Made by a program: the position numbers and the translations under genes. The notes beneath the pieces are model-generated. The model was not told the DNA's origin and did no database searches. It saw only the letters and a program-made list of their open reading frames with translations. Shown piece by piece: positions 60,503-64,000 of a stretch of DNA of 64,000 nt (positions within the stretch are counted from its first letter, which is position 1; the number at the start of each line of letters is the position of its first letter). Source of the stretch: Melioribacter sp051488685 (GTDB taxonomy: Bacteria; Bacteroidota; Ignavibacteria; Ignavibacteriales; Melioribacteraceae); NCBI RefSeq assembly GCF_051488685.1, contig NZ_JBPSEH010000007.1, forward strand, positions 1 through 64,000, written 5' to 3'.

Positions 60503-60963
60503 GAGCTTTGGTACAAAGAGTTTCGGAAGGTTCGGTGACAATTAAAGAGCCAGAGCATTATGCTTCAATTGGTAAAGGGATGGTTATTCTGCTCGGTGTT
60601 AAAGAAGGCGACACGATTGAAGATGTAAATTTTGTTGCCGACAAATGTTCCAATTTGCGTATATTCGAAGACGAACATGGCAAAATGAATTTGTCCCTCA
60701 AAGATATCGATGGTGAAGTACTGATAATTTCTCAATTTACATTATACGGCGATACCAGGCGGGGCAATCGTCCAAGCTTTACGGATGCTGCTAAACCGGA
60801 AACGGCAAATGATCTATACAAAAAGTTTATCGAAAGGATGAAATTCAATCTTGGCGAATCAAAAGTTAAAAGCGGTATTTTTGCAGCCATGATGCTCGTT
60901 AAAATTTATAATGACGGCCCTGTTACTCTGATTGTAGAATCAAAAGAAAAAGGCACTATGTGA
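60499..60963 (+). CDS. dtd: D-aminoacyl-tRNA deacylase
   Basis: A 154-residue DTD-family protein that hydrolyses D-amino acids and glycine mischarged onto tRNA. Starts MRALVQRVSEGSV. Active-site loops: ISQFTLYGDTRRGNRPSF (the SQFTL motif) and YNDGPVTLIVES (the NxGP-like motif, here NDGP). Normal family length. It sits between prmC and the next gene with 4-bp overlaps on both sides. Confidence 0.95.
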   Translation: MRALVQRVSEGSVTIKEPEHYASIGKGMVILLGVKEGDTIEDVNFVADKCSNLRIFEDEHGKMNLSLKDIDGEVLIISQFTLYGDTRRGNRPSFTDAAKPETANDLYKKFIERMKFNLGESKVKSGIFAAMMLVKIYNDGPVTLIVESKEKGTM

Positions 60964-61862
60964 AATCTCTACTGATGATATTTATCGATGGGGTGGGTAT
61001 AGGCAAAAAAGACTACGTAAATAATCCTTTCTTCAAATACGACTTTAAAATTTTCAGAGAGCTTTTCGGCACAATCCCTCATCTCGATAATCCATTTCTG
61101 GAAGGGAAAAACTCTTTTGTTTTTCCAATTGATGCAACTATGGGTGTACCTGATATTCCACTTAGTGGCACAGGTCAAACGTCTATTTTTTGCGGGGTCA
61201 ATGCACCTGAAATTATTGGAAAACATTTCGGACCATATCCTTATTCTACTCTGGTGCCGATTATAAAAGAAAAAAACATTTTTATTGAACTGAAACGGAA
61301 AAAGAAAAAAGTTGCTTTTGTCAATGCCTATCCGAAACAGTTTTTTGATTACGTAAGGAAGGGTAGACGAATGCTGAGTGTCACTACACTATCCTGCCTG
61401 TTGAGTGATGTAAGATTGAATAAAATAAAAGATCTGCACGAAGGGAGAGCATTGAGTGCCGATATCGATAATTACAGATTTGTGCATAAAATGAATTACA
61501 AATTAAAAGTTATATCTCCAGAATTAGCCGCCCGTAGACTGATCCGTGTAGCTTCCCGCAACCATTTTACATTATTTGAATATTTTCATACAGACCACCT
61601 CGGACACGGTAGAAACCTTGAATTGTTCGACCATACTGTTAAAACGCTCGATAGATTCTTGCACTTTGTTGTTAAGATACTTCCTGATGAAATTACACTT
61701 CTTATCTGTTCAGACCACGGAAACTTTGAAGACCTTACAACTCGTAATCACACTCTTAATCCCGCTCTGGGATTAACATTCGGTAAATATGCAGAAAGGC
61801 TTGCTTCGCGTATAAAATCGTTGTATGATATAAAAGATTCTATCATGGAGTTATATGAGTGA
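60960..61862 (+). CDS. Alkaline-phosphatase-superfamily metalloenzyme (phosphoglyceromutase-like)
   Basis: A 300-residue single-domain member of the AlkP/iPGM metalloenzyme superfamily. It has IFIDGVGIGKKD (metal Asp), the likely nucleophile Thr in SGTGQTSIFCGVNAPE, and the metal cluster motifs FHTDHLGHG, CSDHGNFED and RNHTLNP. It lacks the inserted transferase domain of phosphoglycerate mutases, so a phosphatase or phosphodiesterase is more likely. Substrate unknown. GTG start overlaps dtd by 4 bp. Confidence 0.75.
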   Translation: MKSLLMIFIDGVGIGKKDYVNNPFFKYDFKIFRELFGTIPHLDNPFLEGKNSFVFPIDATMGVPDIPLSGTGQTSIFCGVNAPEIIGKHFGPYPYSTLVPIIKEKNIFIELKRKKKKVAFVNAYPKQFFDYVRKGRRMLSVTTLSCLLSDVRLNKIKDLHEGRALSADIDNYRFVHKMNYKLKVISPELAARRLIRVASRNHFTLFEYFHTDHLGHGRNLELFDHTVKTLDRFLHFVVKILPDEITLLICSDHGNFEDLTTRNHTLNPALGLTFGKYAERLASRIKSLYDIKDSIMELYE

Positions 61863-64000
61863 ATAAATATCCGCTAATAAAATTTACCCTATTTTTTATT
61901 TGCGGAATTATACTCGAATCCATCATTAATCTTCCAATCAATATAATCATACCACCAATTTCACTTCTTTTTATCGTTGTGTTAATTCAGAATATTAAAC
62001 GGAGGTCAATTTACGGCAATTTTTTTGTTGTGCTATTAATCATTTTTGTTGGCGCTCTGCATTTTGCTTTCTCTTCATCTGAAAAAGTTGATTACCCCTT
62101 TGCTCTACCTAAATACAGGAATGCAATATTGTACGGTAAAATCTGCGGCATTGATTTGATTAAAAATGATAGATTGAATTTTACAGTGCAAGTCGATAGC
62201 ATTAGATGGAACGAAAATGTTTCGAAAAAGAATATAAAGGTAAGTTGTGCTATACTTTTGACGATGAACGACTTGCGTAATATTTATGATAAAATCGCAG
62301 TTGGTAATGGAGTATGTTTGAAAGGTACTTTAATGAAAGCCAGGGACAAAAGAAACCCCGGTGAATTTGATTATCAGGCATATCTTTTTAGAAGGGGAAT
62401 CAGCGCCCTGTTTTATGTTTATAAGTCAGATAATATTATTTTGACTAATGAAGAAAGAATCCTATTCCCGGATATGGTATTTAAGATTCGCCGTTCAATT
62501 GACGATCTGCTCTTTAAGGGGCACGATTTTACTACGGCATCTTTACTGCGGGGCTTGCTTCTTGCCGATAGGAATATGATAGACTATGAAATCAAAGAAA
62601 AATTTATAAATGCGGGAGTTATTCACATATTGGCTGTATCAGGTTTACATGTTGGATTTATTGCGTTTATATTTTTTGTATTGTTTCAAAGATTTCATAT
62701 TACGTTAAAGTATATCCTGACAATTTTCGGATTGATCGCTTACCTTATAATTACCTATGCGCCACCGTCAGTTACCCGGGCAGTTATTATGGCGTCTGTA
62801 TATATAATGGCTAAATATTTTGGCAGAGATACTTCGCCATTAAATACACTCGCAATTGCTGCTTTTATTATTTTGGTATTCAAACCCGCTGAATTATTCG
62901 AACCTGGTTTTCAATTATCTTTTGCAGCTGTGCTTTCAATCGTAGTGTTAACCCCACCAATTAGTAACGCAATAGCTAAGCATGAATTTTTCAAAAAGAG
63001 AAAATGGCTGGGAAATCTATTGTTGTTTATGATTGTATCCCTAACTGCACAAATTGGTACTCTACCGTTTACGATTATTTATTTTCACAAAATATCGCTT
63101 ATTGCATTGTTCGCTAATCTAATTGTGATTCCACTTCTGGGTATTGTGGTTTCTTTAGGAATAGTTACATTAATTTTTTCTGTTATCCTTCCTTCGCTTG
63201 GTATGTTCTACGCTTCGGCTACAATTTTATTTTCCCATCTGATGTTTTATGTAACGAACTTTTTCGGGTCAATAGAAATTGCTTATTTGAGAATTAACCA
63301 GTTCTCCTGGTATGATCTATCCTTGTTTTATGTTACTATGATATTTGTCGGCGTCTTATTCAACTATTATAAAAATAAATATTTCCGTGCTGCAGTTGTA
63401 ATTCTTTCTATTGCGACAATGATATTATTTATGAAATTAGATAACTACAAGTATTTTACGGATAATAAACTGAGCATAATGGCGATCGACGTGGGACAGG
63501 GCGATGCCTTCCTCATTAGATTACCTGACGGCGATTATATGCTGATTGACGCAGGTAGCTCAACTAATTATTTCGATAATGGAAAACGAATCATCATCCC
63601 ACTAATGGATTTTCTGGGTATTGACTCAATAAAATACGGTTTGATTTCACATATCGACAACGACCACTACGGCGGATTTATTTCTCTCATTAAAGTGGGA
63701 AGGGTGAATTATATTTTCAAACCTGCAGTCGATTCAAGTGACAGATTGGATGTCGAATTAGAAAAACTATTGAGGCAAAAGGGGATTCCTTTTGAGTATT
63801 ATAAAAAGAAAATAATAAAGTTTTCAAATGTACGCCTATACATTTTGAATGAAAATAACGATGATACAATCTTGGATTCAAACGATAGAAGTGGAATAAT
63901 AAAGATTGTTTATGGAAACACTTCGTTTCTTTTTACAGGAGATGCATCCCAAAAAATCGAAAGCGATCTTATCAAAAGTTATGGTAAATTTCTCCAATCG
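61859..64000 (+). CDS. comEC: ComEC/Rec2-family DNA uptake channel, cut by the window end
   Basis: An open frame of at least 714 codons running off the right edge. It starts at GTG 61859, overlapping the previous stop by 4 bp. Order: three N-terminal helices and an OB-like DUF4131 region, with KARDKRNPGEFDYQAYLFRR being characteristic. The competence domain (VIHILAVSGLHVGFIAFIFF; YAPPSVTRAVIMASVY) follows, then a beta-lactamase-like domain with MAIDVGQGDAFLIRLPDGD, LISHIDNDHYGG and FLFTGDAS. ComEC passes single-stranded DNA across the inner membrane in transformation. The C terminus lies outside the window. Confidence 0.93.
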   Translation, partial: MNKYPLIKFTLFFICGIILESIINLPINIIIPPISLLFIVVLIQNIKRRSIYGNFFVVLLIIFVGALHFAFSSSEKVDYPFALPKYRNAILYGKICGIDLIKNDRLNFTVQVDSIRWNENVSKKNIKVSCAILLTMNDLRNIYDKIAVGNGVCLKGTLMKARDKRNPGEFDYQAYLFRRGISALFYVYKSDNIILTNEERILFPDMVFKIRRSIDDLLFKGHDFTTASLLRGLLLADRNMIDYEIKEKFINAGVIHILAVSGLHVGFIAFIFFVLFQRFHITLKYILTIFGLIAYLIITYAPPSVTRAVIMASVYIMAKYFGRDTSPLNTLAIAAFIILVFKPAELFEPGFQLSFAAVLSIVVLTPPISNAIAKHEFFKKRKWLGNLLLFMIVSLTAQIGTLPFTIIYFHKISLIALFANLIVIPLLGIVVSLGIVTLIFSVILPSLGMFYASATILFSHLMFYVTNFFGSIEIAYLRINQFSWYDLSLFYVTMIFVGVLFNYYKNKYFRAAVVILSIATMILFMKLDNYKYFTDNKLSIMAIDVGQGDAFLIRLPDGDYMLIDAGSSTNYFDNGKRIIIPLMDFLGIDSIKYGLISHIDNDHYGGFISLIKVGRVNYIFKPAVDSSDRLDVELEKLLRQKGIPFEYYKKKIIKFSNVRLYILNENNDDTILDSNDRSGIIKIVYGNTSFLFTGDASQKIESDLIKSYGKFLQS

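Overview
The window looks like chromosome of a member of the Bacteroidota/Chlorobi group, most likely Ignavibacteriota (Melioribacter or Ignavibacterium type). The basis is low G+C with strong A/T third-position bias, promoters of the TTTG-N19/20-TAnnTTTG type, an alternative complex III plus A2-type haem-copper oxidase cluster, a zapA / 6S-like RNA / RNase Y arrangement, and many Bacteroidota-style lipoproteins. This placement is inference from gene style; no search was run. Coding density is very high, with many 1-4 bp stop/start overlaps and frequent GTG or TTG starts. There is no rRNA, CRISPR array, transposase or integrase.

Layout. 1-442: a 129-bp tandem repeat carrying 3'-truncated tRNA-Val copies, ending in one intact tRNA-Val(GAC). 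837-8750 (minus strand): a seven-gene operon for an energy-converting-hydrogenase-related (Ehr/Hyf-like) membrane complex. Its large subunit has lost all four NiFe cysteines, and its first gene is an HTH-EIIA(Ntr) fusion regulator. 8751-9709: about 960 bp of non-coding DNA with promoter-like boxes, terminators and a decayed tRNA-Val 3' half, leading into thrS. 9710-18670: the translation and cell-division block thrS-infC-rpmI-rplT, pheS-pheT, zapB-like, zapA, a probable 6S RNA and rny. infC appears to start at ATC. 18748-23989: coaE, proline dehydrogenase, tsaD, mltG and an Ig-like lipoprotein. 23990-28132 (minus): hutI-ftcD-fchA plus a NamZ-type exo-muramidase. 28250-34010: glgA, gmhB-like phosphatase, a DUF4270-like lipoprotein, an outer-membrane barrel and a TPR protein. 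34173-37211: glyA, tatC, polyprenyl synthase.

37225-52051 is one large respiratory operon with a consensus promoter and a terminator. It holds pentahaem ActA, a 53-aa Tat-leader-like protein, ActB, ActC, a fused ActD-ActE, ActF, a monohaem cytochrome c, SCO, oxidase subunits I-III-IV-II, CtaB, and an 8-TM protein with a C-terminal cytochrome c domain. Together these would pass electrons from menaquinol through alternative complex III and cytochrome c to oxygen. 52192-59011 is an L-arabinose block (secreted mutarotase, sodium/sugar symporter, araB, araD, araA). 59059-64000 holds a HAD phosphatase, prmC, dtd, an alkaline-phosphatase-superfamily protein and a comEC cut by the window end.

The observations most worth following up are the cysteine-less Ehr complex with its EIIA-fusion regulator, the pseudo-tRNA tandem array and the matching tRNA fragment that bracket it, the thrS leader attenuator, the ATC start of infC, and the small undescribed gene inside the complex III operon.
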